This document shows positions 47,256-55,556 of a DNA stretch of 64,000 bases, one piece after another. This DNA is from JAEXOD01 sp963663265 (GTDB lineage Bacteria; Bacteroidota; Ignavibacteria; Ignavibacteriales; Melioribacteraceae), in assembly GCA_963663265.2 (NCBI GenBank), contig CAXXXM010000002.1, forward strand, positions 930,001 to 994,000. The letters run 5' to 3'. The notes beneath the pieces were generated by a model, which was given only the letters and a program-made list of their open reading frames with translations, made no database searches and was not told where the DNA came from. The translations under genes and the position numbers were made by a program. Each line of letters opens with the position of its first letter. Position 1 is the stretch's first letter.

Positions 47256-47307
47256 TAAACTTATAAATTATTAAACTTTTTATCAAATAATTGTGATTTA
47301 TATCACA
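47256..47307 (-). promoter_or_regulatory. Promoter with perfect CRP/FNR-type palindrome upstream of the Ig-repeat T9SS gene
   Basis: On the minus strand: TGTGATATAAATCACA (47307-47292), four bases, TTTG (47287-47284), 20 bases, TAAGTTTA (47263-47256), then the ATG at 47234. The TTTG and TAnnTTTG-like boxes have the spacing expected for Bacteroidota sigma-70. The palindrome overlaps the stop codon of the antiporter gene and sits where an activator of the Crp/Fnr family would contact RNA polymerase. Confidence 0.55.
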
Positions 47308-49169
47308 ATTTTCCCTTTATACCTTAAAATTACGAATAATAATATTAAAATCATAATAATAGAAATTAAAGGATGTAAACCGTAAGCAGTAGGAATATCA
47401 CCCAAAACCATACAAACAACCGCAATTACAACTGCATAAGGCAGTTGAGTTCTCACATGCTCAACATGGTTGCAACCCGAAGCAAGAGAACTTAAAATAG
47501 TTGTATCGGCAATTGGAGAACAATGGTCACCAAATACCGAGCCAGCCAATACAGAACTTACAACGCCATACAAAACAATGTTTGAATCAACAGGATTAAG
47601 CCCGGCAGCCAATGATAGTTTATGTCCCAAAGGAATAACAATAGGCATAACAATTGCCATTGTTCCCCAGCTTGTACCCGTCGAAAAACTTGTTATGGCA
47701 CAGATTATAAAAACAATAACCGGCAATAGTCGAGGATCGAGAGAATCGCTGATTATTGACAATATATAATCGGCTGTTTTCAAATCGCTTGTAACAGAAC
47801 TAATAGCCCATGCAAAAACCAAAATTAAATTAGCAAACAACATCGATTCAATGCCCTTTGTCCATGCATTAAATGAATTTTGCAAATTTAATATTTTTTG
47901 ACTAATTGACATAATAATTGCAACAATACCTGCAACTAAACTTGCCCACAATAAAGAAAGGTAGCTATCGGAATTACTAATAATCAACCTTAAAGAAAAA
48001 TCATTAACTCCTTGTGCTTGTAAGGAATCAATTCCGGTAAATACTAATCCTGTTATAGTTCCAAATAAAATAATTAAAATTGGGACAGCTGCATTCCACC
48101 AACGTGCCTTATCCCCTGTGTACAAATAACGATCGGATAAAGATTTATCCTTTTCTGTATCATCAATAGAAGATATTGCCCCACCACTACGAGCATTTCT
48201 TTCAGCTTTTAGCATGGGTCCAAAATCTCGCCCCATATAACTTATCAAAAACACAAAAACAATTGTTGCTATTGGATAAAACCGATAAGGAATTGTTTGA
48301 AGAAAAACATCGTAAGCAGTTAACGATGAATTTACAACTTGCAAACCATCAGATATTAGTCCTAATTCAAAACCTATCCACGTACTAATAATAAACAAAC
48401 TTGCAACCGGAGCCGAAGTAGAATCTACAATATATGCCAATTTTTCACGGCTAATTTTTAATTTATCTGTAATAGGACGCATCATATTACCGACTATCAA
48501 CGTGTTTGAGTAATCGTCAAAAAATATTATTATCCCAATTAACCAAGTGGAAATCATACCATTTCTTGAATTTTTAGCAAATTTAGTAATAAGATTTGCT
48601 AATCCAACCATTCCCCCATTTTTTGATATTATTCCTACTACTCCACCCATCAAAAAGGTAAATAGTAAAATTAATGCATGATTTTTATCAATTACTGAAT
48701 TTAATATTATTGTATCAGCAAAACGAAGTAAAGCAGTAAAAGGATTGTAATCATAAATAAAAACAGCACCAATAAATATTCCCAAAGATAACGAAACCAA
48801 TACTTGACGTAAAACCAAAGCAAGAATTATTGCCAGCAAAGGAGGAACAATACTAAACCACCCGGGAATAATTCTTATTGTGCTATTTAATTTTTCATAT
48901 CCCTTAACTTTTATTTTTGTTAACCCTATTGCCGCAACACTTAACATAGTATCAACAGCACCTTTATAAACCCGAAAAGAATGTTGATTATTATTTGAGA
49001 AATTTACATCAATTGATTTAAGCGAATCAGGAAGATTTGTTATTTTTAAATTAAATTTAACATTGCTTAACGCAAAAGAAGGAATATTTATTTCTTGTGC
49101 CGCAGAATTGCTAAAACAAACAATAATTACGCAAAAGAAAAACAAAATAAAGTAATTTTTACCTTTCAA
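47298..49169 (-). CDS. NhaC-type Na+/H+ antiporter with secreted N-terminal domain
   Basis: 623 residues. Residues about 108-620 are a 12- to 14-helix antiporter of the NhaC superfamily: VDSTSAPVASLFIISTWIGFELG, FDDYSNTLIVGNMMRPITDKLKISREKLAYI, STGTSWGTMAIVMPI and GDHCSPIADTTILSSLASGCNHVEHV are all family landmarks. It would exchange Na+ for H+ or an organic anion at the inner membrane. Unusual is the N-terminus: a signal peptide (1-24, ending SAAQ) and about 80 residues of beta-rich extracytoplasmic sequence (FALSNVKFNLKITNLPDSLKS...) before the first helix. Such a domain is not part of classical NhaC. Divergent from the aspartase-fusion gene. Confidence 0.88.
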   Translation of the reverse strand: MKGKNYFILFFFCVIIVCFSNSAAQEINIPSFALSNVKFNLKITNLPDSLKSIDVNFSNNNQHSFRVYKGAVDTMLSVAAIGLTKIKVKGYEKLNSTIRIIPGWFSIVPPLLAIILALVLRQVLVSLSLGIFIGAVFIYDYNPFTALLRFADTIILNSVIDKNHALILLFTFLMGGVVGIISKNGGMVGLANLITKFAKNSRNGMISTWLIGIIIFFDDYSNTLIVGNMMRPITDKLKISREKLAYIVDSTSAPVASLFIISTWIGFELGLISDGLQVVNSSLTAYDVFLQTIPYRFYPIATIVFVFLISYMGRDFGPMLKAERNARSGGAISSIDDTEKDKSLSDRYLYTGDKARWWNAAVPILIILFGTITGLVFTGIDSLQAQGVNDFSLRLIISNSDSYLSLLWASLVAGIVAIIMSISQKILNLQNSFNAWTKGIESMLFANLILVFAWAISSVTSDLKTADYILSIISDSLDPRLLPVIVFIICAITSFSTGTSWGTMAIVMPIVIPLGHKLSLAAGLNPVDSNIVLYGVVSSVLAGSVFGDHCSPIADTTILSSLASGCNHVEHVRTQLPYAVVIAVVCMVLGDIPTAYGLHPLISIIMILILLFVILRYKGKIVI

Positions 49170-49362
49170 TACTCATTCCGCATAAATATGTATCTTTTTG
49201 AATTAAGTTCCAAATTAACTTATTTTTTTATTTCTATCAACTTATTTTTATAATATAATAAAATTAATGCCGCTAATTAAATTTTGAATATCTGTTAATT
49301 TACTTGAATTGCATAAAGAAGTTATGTAATTTATAATTAATAAAAAAATATTTGAGAGAAGT

Positions 49363-51237
49363 ATGGATATTAACATAGTTAAAGAATTTTTGAAAAAAAT
49401 TGTTCTATTTAAAGATTTGAACGATACCGAATTGGAATTAGTAACCAATTTAATTGAAGTAAAGACTTACGAAAAAGATTCACTTCTTTTTACGGAAAAT
49501 AACCCACGTAAAAACCTGTATATTATTTACGAAGGGGAGGTGGAATTATTTAAGAAAACTCCTTTTGGTGACGAAAAGCGACTTACTTTTTTTAGCAAAT
49601 ACGATTTTATAGGTGAAGGAGCATTATTAGATGATTCTCCTCACTCAACAAACGCAAAAGCTTTATTAGAATCAACACTATTTTTATTAAGTCGTGAACG
49701 TTTTCAAGATTTAATTGTTGATTATGGTTCAATAGCAATAAAAATATTTTCGCATGTTGCTCGGGTAATATCACGTAGAATGCGGCAATCAAACGCAAGG
49801 GTAATAAATATTGGTGCTCAATACGAATCGGGCAGAACAAGAAGCGAACACGACTTGTTAGGCGATAGAGACGTACCATATGAGTATTATTACGGTGTAC
49901 AAACTTTACGTGCATTAGAAAACTTTAGCATTAGCGGCGTAACAATTTCAAGCTATCCATCCCTTGTAGAAAGTTTAGCAGTTGTAAAAATGGCTGCTGC
50001 AAAAGCTAATTTTGAATTGGGTTTATTATCTAAACCAATTGCCGATGCAATTGTTCAAGCCTGTTCCGAAATTATGAACGGTAAATTCCACACTCATTTT
50101 GTTGTTGATATGATTCAAGGTGGTGCCGGTACTTCTACTAACATGAATGCAAATGAAGTTATTGCTAACAGAGCCCTTGAAATTTTGGGTTATGAAAGAG
50201 GCGAATATAAGTTCTGTCACCCAAACAATCATGTTAATCTTTCTCAATCAACAAACGATGCTTATCCAACAGCAGTTAAACTTGCTTTAATTAAAGAGAC
50301 CAAATCGTTAGTTGAAGTATTAAAGATGTTAATCAATTCATTCCGCAATAAAGGGAAAGAATTTTCACATATTTTAAAAATGGGAAGAACTCAGTTACAA
50401 GATGCAGTTCCTATGACATTAGGACAAGAGTTTGAAGCATACGCATCAACATTATCTGAAGAAGTGAGCAGATTAGAAGAAAATTCTAAATTATTCCTCG
50501 AAGTTAATATGGGTGCAACTGCTATTGGAACAGGAATTAATTCCGACCCTGAATACAGTTCTAAAGTTGTTAAGTATTTACGCGAAATTACAAAGTTAGA
50601 TATTATGTTAGCTCCAAACTTAGTTGAAGCAACTCAAGATACTGGTGCTTTTATTATGTACTCATCTGCTGTCAAACGTTTAGCTGTTAAATTGAGTAAA
50701 ATTTCAAACGACTTAAGACTATTATCATCTGGACCTCGTACAGGATTTGGAGAAATAAACCTACCAAAAATGCAGCCGGGTTCGTCAATTATGCCGGGCA
50801 AAGTAAATCCTGTTATTCCTGAAGTTGTTAACCAAATTGCCTTTAAGGTTATTGGTAACGACTTAACCGTAACTTTAGCCGCAGAAGCCGGACAATTGGA
50901 ATTAAACGTAATGGAACCTATTATTGTGCAAAGCACTCTTGAATCTATTGTTATTCTTAAAAACGGTATGACTACTTTAATGTATAAATGTATTGACGGT
51001 ATTACAGCTAATGAAAAGAAATGTCGTGATTATATATTAAACAGTATTGGTATTGTTACAGCATTAAATCCTGTTTTAGGATACGAAACATGTACCGCTT
51101 TAGCTAAAGAAGCATTAGAAACCGAACGTGGTGTTTATGAATTGGTTCTCGAACAAAATCTATTAACTAAAGAAGTCCTTGACCAATTATTAGCCCCTGA
51201 AAATATGATTGCTCCTCATAAAATGAGCAAAGATTAG
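49363..51237 (+). CDS. aspA: Fusion of a cyclic-nucleotide-binding-fold domain to aspartate ammonia-lyase
   Basis: 624 residues. Residues 1-140 are a CNMP-binding beta-barrel fold (IVLFKDLNDTELELV, NLYIIYEGEVELFKK, DFIGEGALLDDSPHSTNAKA, then the C-helix). The phosphate-binding cassette is GEGALLDDSP-H94-STNAKA; the normal Arg of cAMP binders (PKA, CAP) is His. After a short linker, residues 160-624 are a full aspartase/fumarase-superfamily lyase: HDLLGDRDVPYEYYYGVQTLRA, NLSQSTNDAYPTAVKL, MGRTQLQDAVPMTLGQE and the signature GSSIMPGKVNP (473-483). The GRTQLQDAVP form and the sequence opening match AspA (aspartate to fumarate plus ammonia), not FumC. Both parts are in one unbroken frame. No Shine-Dalgarno is evident apart from GAGAG before the ATG. 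Confidence 0.92.
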   Translation: MDINIVKEFLKKIVLFKDLNDTELELVTNLIEVKTYEKDSLLFTENNPRKNLYIIYEGEVELFKKTPFGDEKRLTFFSKYDFIGEGALLDDSPHSTNAKALLESTLFLLSRERFQDLIVDYGSIAIKIFSHVARVISRRMRQSNARVINIGAQYESGRTRSEHDLLGDRDVPYEYYYGVQTLRALENFSISGVTISSYPSLVESLAVVKMAAAKANFELGLLSKPIADAIVQACSEIMNGKFHTHFVVDMIQGGAGTSTNMNANEVIANRALEILGYERGEYKFCHPNNHVNLSQSTNDAYPTAVKLALIKETKSLVEVLKMLINSFRNKGKEFSHILKMGRTQLQDAVPMTLGQEFEAYASTLSEEVSRLEENSKLFLEVNMGATAIGTGINSDPEYSSKVVKYLREITKLDIMLAPNLVEATQDTGAFIMYSSAVKRLAVKLSKISNDLRLLSSGPRTGFGEINLPKMQPGSSIMPGKVNPVIPEVVNQIAFKVIGNDLTVTLAAEAGQLELNVMEPIIVQSTLESIVILKNGMTTLMYKCIDGITANEKKCRDYILNSIGIVTALNPVLGYETCTALAKEALETERGVYELVLEQNLLTKEVLDQLLAPENMIAPHKMSKD

Positions 51238-51240
51238 ATG

Positions 51241-51420
51241 ACAGATATCAGACATCAGAGGACAGAAGTTAGATATTAGAAGATAGAAATTAGATTGTTT
51301 AGGTAGAAGGAAACAGGAAGAAGGTACAAGCAAAAACATAAAAAGAAGCCGCTCAACGTTTTTTTGTTGGGCGGCATTCAATCATTGAGACTTCAAAATT
51401 CAACATTCAAAATTAACAGA
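51241..51420. repeat. Dispersed repeat copy 1 (AG-rich block + hairpin + conserved 3' flank)
   Basis: An AG-rich block of 'agaagttagatattaga'-like units is followed by 'ggaaacaggaagaaggtacaagcaaaaacat', a 10-bp-stem hairpin GCCGCTCAAC/GTTGGGCGGC (51348-51375) and 'attcaatcattgag..caacattcaaaatt'. T-rich flank is on the minus strand, so terminator function would be leftward, antisense to the aspA fusion. Confidence 0.75.
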
Positions 51421-51428
51421 TCTATGTC

Positions 51429-51774
51429 GCCACGTGCGTGGCTTTTCTCCTCTTTTTCTCTTTTGTGCTACAACTATTTTCCCACTTTGTGGGAATTTAT
51501 AAGATAGAAATCAGAATTCAGAAAACAGATTTCAGGAAATAGAAGTTAGATATTAGAAATTAGATTTGAGGTCGAAGGAAATAGGTAATAGGTCCAAGCA
51601 AAAACATTAAAAATCCCATTATTATAAATTCCTAATGGAAAAACATATTTAAAACAAACAAAAAATCTCACATAACCATAGCCACGCAAGTGGCTTAATA
51701 ATTATAGCATTAAAATACACCCACACGAAAAAAGAGCCACGCAAGTGGCGATATAATTGTAGCACGCAAGTGGC
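51429..51774. repeat. Four copies of the palindrome GCCACGCAAGTGGC
   Basis: Copies at 51429-51442 (GCCACGTGCGTGGC), 51681-51694, 51736-51749 and 51761-51774 (first base changed). The last two are 11 bp apart. A related palindrome CCCACTTTGTGGG lies at 51481-51493. No open frame in this stretch. Confidence 0.75.
51500..51611. repeat. Dispersed repeat copy 2 (AG-rich block only)
   Basis: Repeats the AG-rich block and the 'gaaggaaataggtaataggtccaagcaaaaacat' end of copies 1 and 3, but the hairpin and 3' flank are missing; a different sequence follows, so this copy is truncated. Confidence 0.65.
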
Positions 51775-51788
51775 GAAATAGTTGATGG

Positions 51789-51955
51789 TAACAGAAATCA
51801 GAATTCAGAAAACAGAGTTCAGAAAATAGAAGTTAGATTTTTGGTTGAAGGAAACAGGAAGAAGGCACAAGTAAAAGCATAAAAAAAGTCAACCGACGTG
51901 TTTTGTACGTCGGTTGACATTCAATAATTGAGAATTAAACATTCAAAATTAAAAA
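51789..51955. repeat. Dispersed repeat copy 3, abutting the T9SS gene stop
   Basis: Same order as copy 1: AG-rich block, 'gaaggaaacaggaagaaggcacaagtaaaagcat', hairpin GTCAACCGACGT/ACGTCGGTTGAC (51888-51918), 'attcaataattgagaattaaacattcaaaatt'. It runs right up to the stop codon of the gene on the minus strand. Confidence 0.75.
51888..51918 (-). terminator. Rho-independent terminator inside repeat copy 3
   Basis: Perfect 12-bp stem with a 7-base loop; on the minus strand it is followed by TTTTTTT, 38 bp after the stop of the 51956-53374 gene. Confidence 0.8.
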
Positions 51956-53374
51956 TTATTTAAGCAGACTCATTTTTTTGCTTGCTGTAAATCCATTAGC
52001 TTTTAATTGATATACATAAACACCACTTGTTAATGAACTTGCGTTAAAGTTAACTGAATAACTTCCTTGTGTTTTATATTCATTAACCAATGTTGATACT
52101 TCTCTTCCTAACATATCATAAACTTTTAATGATACATATCCTGCTTCCGGCATTTGATAACTTATAGTTGTTGTTGGGTTAAACGGATTAGGATAATTTT
52201 GACCTAACTCAAAATTATAATTTAGAACATCGTTATCATCAACACCACTTGGATCGGCAAAAATATATTTGTAGGCACATTTACCGTATGTATCAATTAC
52301 ATAAGCGGTATTTCCATCGTTTGAAAAAGCCACATCACATGGACTTACCATTGGAGCCCCGTTTGGATTTGGATTATCAAAACTATTAGAAGATGGCAAT
52401 TCATCGGCAACAGTTGCAAATGTACCTAACAATGAAAATCCTTTTACCCATCTGCGTAACGAGTCAATACCGGCTACCCACAAATAATGGTTCTTTTTAT
52501 CAACTGCAATTCCATAAGGAATTGAAGAATCAAATTGCAATAGTCCTAAAGCATCAATTACTTTTTGACTTGTATAATCAGCAGGATTTGTATACGTACC
52601 ACCTTCCCAAACAGAAATACCACCATTCATACTTGTTGAAGATAAAGCATTTCGAGATGTAAAAAATACAGTAGTGGAATCATTATAATCGCCATCAGGA
52701 ATAACGGCACAATCGCGTATCATATCAAAGGCACCTGTATGGGCTCCATTAGCATCCATTGGTTGCGATGACATATTAAAAAATGAACCTCTTGCTGGAG
52801 TAGTTCTTGAAGTCGCGAAATTGTAAAATCTGTATGAAGGTCCTTGATAAGGAATACCACCAAGCACAACAGAATCTTTGGTTGCAGACACACCATGAAT
52901 AGTAGTTCCCCAACCTGAACCTTGAATGTTATATCCAAATGTTTCGTAATTAGATGGGTCAGCGTTCTTAAAATAGAATGCACTTGAAGCACCGGCTGGA
53001 ACTTGTTGATTAGGTATTCTTGCAGTAACAAAAATATCAGCTCCAACATTTGTAATACCAAGCAACTGATAAACCTTTCCAGTTAAAGAATCTTCTTCTC
53101 CAATTTCAAAAAAATCAACAAATTTTGTAAATTCGGTTTGGTTTGAATCACAATAAAAAATTGCATTTCTTGCGTGGCTGTTAGTAACTTTAGATGAAAT
53201 TACATACAATCTGTCATTAACATCCATCGAGCACAAAAATGGTTGAACATAATTAGAATCAGCCGCAGGAAAATTTATTTTATCAATATAAATCCACTCT
53301 TTTGTCTGAGCAAAAGTTGCAACCGATAAAAGCAAAAAAAATATTAAAAATTTAAAACGTATCATAACTTTCAT
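51956..53374 (-). CDS. T9SS-secreted beta-propeller-like protein
   Basis: 472 residues: signal peptide (about 1-23, ending TFAQ), about 350 residues of beta-rich sequence with propeller-like elements (NDRLYVISSKV, NHYLWVAGIDSLRRW, PCDVAFSNDGNTAYVIDTYGKCAYKY, the last resembling an NHL/SMP-30 blade) and a T9SS type A tail (NYPNPFNPTTTISYQMP, YDMLGREVSTLVNEY, final KKMSLLK). I recognise no enzyme motif. GGAGG lies four bases before the ATG, an unusually good Shine-Dalgarno for this genome, and supports this start over the ATG nine bases further in. It follows the outer-membrane protein gene by 30 bp. Confidence 0.85.
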   Translation of the reverse strand: MKVMIRFKFLIFFLLLSVATFAQTKEWIYIDKINFPAADSNYVQPFLCSMDVNDRLYVISSKVTNSHARNAIFYCDSNQTEFTKFVDFFEIGEEDSLTGKVYQLLGITNVGADIFVTARIPNQQVPAGASSAFYFKNADPSNYETFGYNIQGSGWGTTIHGVSATKDSVVLGGIPYQGPSYRFYNFATSRTTPARGSFFNMSSQPMDANGAHTGAFDMIRDCAVIPDGDYNDSTTVFFTSRNALSSTSMNGGISVWEGGTYTNPADYTSQKVIDALGLLQFDSSIPYGIAVDKKNHYLWVAGIDSLRRWVKGFSLLGTFATVADELPSSNSFDNPNPNGAPMVSPCDVAFSNDGNTAYVIDTYGKCAYKYIFADPSGVDDNDVLNYNFELGQNYPNPFNPTTTISYQMPEAGYVSLKVYDMLGREVSTLVNEYKTQGSYSVNFNASSLTSGVYVYQLKANGFTASKKMSLLK

Positions 53375-53404
53375 CTAACCTCCAAATAAATAATTTATTT
53401 ACTA

Positions 53405-53863
53405 TTAAAAGAAATATCTTGTGCCTAAAGCAGCATCTATACCAAACTTTGTAGCAGGGAAAAGTTTAAATACAGGTGCAATATGAATAAAAACATCAAT
53501 AGGAACTGTTTGGCTAACCCAAGACATACCAATAATTCCTCTAACACCCATTCCAAACTCAGCTTCTTCTTTTGATCTTATTCTTAAACCAAATCCATAA
53601 AACACAGGAAATTTTTCAGAAGACTGAATCAATTCTTCATTATGGTATAAATAATCAACATGCAAAGCCAGTGAATTTTCGCTTCCAAAAACACCCACAC
53701 CAAGTCCAACTTCAACAGCATTTTTAGAATTTAAAAAGTACTTACCATTTAACCCGGATGGATCCCCCAACATAATTCCCAAACCAAATGGTCGTGATTG
53801 TGCAAATAAAGCAGTTCCGGCAAACATTAGAAATAAAAACATTAAATATTTACTTCTTTTCAT
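53405..53863 (-). CDS. Small outer-membrane beta-barrel-like protein
   Basis: 152 residues: signal peptide (1-21, ending LFAQ), then alternating hydrophobic/polar strands with Gly-rich turns (FGLGIMLGDPSGLNGKYFL, AVEVGLGVGVFG, LALHVDYLYHN, PVFYGFGLRIRS, EFGMGVRGIIGMSW, VFIHIAPVFKLFP, KFGIDAALGTRYFF) ending in Phe. That is about eight strands and a terminal aromatic residue, as in small outer-membrane barrels; LGDPSGLNGKYFL is reminiscent of the DUF3996-type proteins. Function unknown. Probably co-transcribed with the downstream T9SS propeller gene. Confidence 0.75.
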   Translation of the reverse strand: MKRSKYLMFLFLMFAGTALFAQSRPFGLGIMLGDPSGLNGKYFLNSKNAVEVGLGVGVFGSENSLALHVDYLYHNEELIQSSEKFPVFYGFGLRIRSKEEAEFGMGVRGIIGMSWVSQTVPIDVFIHIAPVFKLFPATKFGIDAALGTRYFF

Positions 53864-53964
53864 TCTTTTCCCATTTTTATTAATTTAACTTACTAATTTA
53901 ATTTATTTATTCTAAAAATTAAATCCATAAAAAAATATTAACTAAAATTTATTTGAATAAATCA

Positions 53965-53972
53965 TATATTTG
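53965..53972 (+). promoter_or_regulatory. Candidate -7 box (TATATTTG) of the GlmU-like gene
   Basis: Exact TAnnTTTG match 29 bases before the ATG. No TTTG at the -33 distance. Weak evidence. Confidence 0.3.
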
Positions 53973-54001
53973 TATAATTATCATAAAAAATTGGTGCAAA
54001 A

Positions 54002-55513
54002 ATGACGGAAATTATTAATACTGAAAATATTGATGGGTTAATTGAACAATATTCAACATCATTTAATTACAACTCAAAGGAAACAGCCATTGTATTGGCA
54101 GCCGGACATGGTAAAAGAATTAAATCGCATACTTCAAAAATGCTTCATAAAATTTGGGGTGTTCCTACTGTTGAAAGAGTTGTTAATGCTTGTACAAATG
54201 CTATTAAAAATATAAATATTGTTCTTGTTGTTGGAATTAAAGCACAAGACGTTATAAAAGTAATTGGTTCGCGAGAAAATACTGTATTTACTCACCAGGC
54301 GGAACAACTCGGTACAGGACATGCTGTTCAAATAGGATTAGAGGCAGTTGACCCTTCTAAATACGATGGAATTGTTTATGTTTACGCTGGTGATATGGGC
54401 TTGCTTGATGCCGATACAGTCAAAATGTTTAGCGATAGTTTTAAAAATTCCAACTGCGACATGATGGTTTTGACAGGACTTTATCAAGGTAAAGTTGAAG
54501 AAAACAGCTATGGCAGGATAATTCGTGTTAAAGAATTCGCCACCGACGGATCATCTTCCGGAGACGATAAGGATAAAGTAATAGAAATAATTGAACATAA
54601 AGACATTTTAAAACTTCCAGAAAACCAACCTTATAATTTAGTATTCAATAATAAAACATACTCATATACTAAAGAAGAATTAATAAATAATAATGAATTT
54701 AACTCCGGTGTTTATGCATTTAAATACAATTATTTAGTTGAACTTATAAATAAAATTGAAAATAATAATGCTCAAAAAGAAATATACATTACAGATTTAA
54801 TTTCAATATTTAACAGAAATGGTTTAACTGTTTCGGCTGTAAGTCCAAAAAGCCAACATGTAATAATGGGATTTAACGATAAGTCTGTTTTAAAAGAGAT
54901 GGAGTCTATTGCAAGAAAAATAGCTTACAACAAAATTAAAAATATTATTGAAATTGATGACCCCGATGACTTTTTTATTGATGATTCAGTTATTGAAGAG
55001 ATTCTTGAAGCAGATAAAAAAGGTATTCCATTAGATATTAAAATAGGAAAAGGAGTACATATTGGCAAAGGAGTAAAATTAAATTATAATTTAGTTCTTC
55101 TAAAAAATGTTTTTATTAACGGCAATATTATTTTTGGAGAAAATGTGAAAATTTGGGAAAATGTTCATCTTTCTACTTTCCCAAACCAAACTTTACAGAT
55201 TGGAAACAATGTTGAAATTTTATGGAATGATATAATTAAAGGGAACATTAAAATTGGGGATAATTGTAGAATTGAATCAAGCGTTAATATGACAGGAAGT
55301 GACAATTACCCACTTATACTTGGTAAAAATGTTATTATTAAAGGAACGTCTTACATATTTGGTTCGATACTTGATGATGACTTATTTGTTGAACATAGTG
55401 TATTAATCAATAAAAAAGTAGACAAACTTACTAAAAAAGACGGAACTGTTTTACCAATAAAGTTTTATTTGCCAATGCCGGAAGGTATTGATGCAATTAG
55501 TGATATTAAATAA
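54002..55513 (+). CDS. GlmU-like sugar nucleotidyltransferase with left-handed beta-helix C-terminus
   Basis: 503 residues. The N-terminal nucleotidyltransferase domain (about 27-290) has AIVLAAGHGKRIKS (GxGxR/K loop) and SKMLHKIWGVP, then QAEQLGTGHAV, VYVYAGDMGLL, YGRIIR and FNSGVYAF, all as in UDP-GlcNAc pyrophosphorylases (GlmU N-domain). A serine/aspartate-rich insert SSSGDDKDK lies near residue 182. The C-terminal part (about 345-470) is a hexapeptide-repeat helix, but the GlmU acetyltransferase landmark 'NYDG.NK..T' and its His/Lys residues are not recognisable. It may therefore make a UDP- or dTDP-sugar without acetylation. Monocistronic, with a terminator hairpin at its end. The first 25 residues are an unusual extension. 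Confidence 0.8.
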   Translation: MTEIINTENIDGLIEQYSTSFNYNSKETAIVLAAGHGKRIKSHTSKMLHKIWGVPTVERVVNACTNAIKNINIVLVVGIKAQDVIKVIGSRENTVFTHQAEQLGTGHAVQIGLEAVDPSKYDGIVYVYAGDMGLLDADTVKMFSDSFKNSNCDMMVLTGLYQGKVEENSYGRIIRVKEFATDGSSSGDDKDKVIEIIEHKDILKLPENQPYNLVFNNKTYSYTKEELINNNEFNSGVYAFKYNYLVELINKIENNNAQKEIYITDLISIFNRNGLTVSAVSPKSQHVIMGFNDKSVLKEMESIARKIAYNKIKNIIEIDDPDDFFIDDSVIEEILEADKKGIPLDIKIGKGVHIGKGVKLNYNLVLLKNVFINGNIIFGENVKIWENVHLSTFPNQTLQIGNNVEILWNDIIKGNIKIGDNCRIESSVNMTGSDNYPLILGKNVIIKGTSYIFGSILDDDLFVEHSVLINKKVDKLTKKDGTVLPIKFYLPMPEGIDAISDIK

Positions 55514-55527
55514 TAATTAAAAAAGTA

Positions 55528-55556
55528 GAAGCCTTAGCAAAAGTTAAGGCTTTTGC
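55528..55556. terminator. Terminator hairpin between convergent genes
   Basis: AAGCCTTA and TAAGGCTT pair across GCAAAAGT, with A-rich left and TTTT right flanks. It overlaps the stop codon of the leftward kinase gene. Confidence 0.75.

Noticed and set aside
51241..51955. Tandem repeats resembling a CRISPR array
   Set aside because: Repeat spacing is irregular, units differ and are AG-rich, there are no constant-length spacers and no cas genes nearby.
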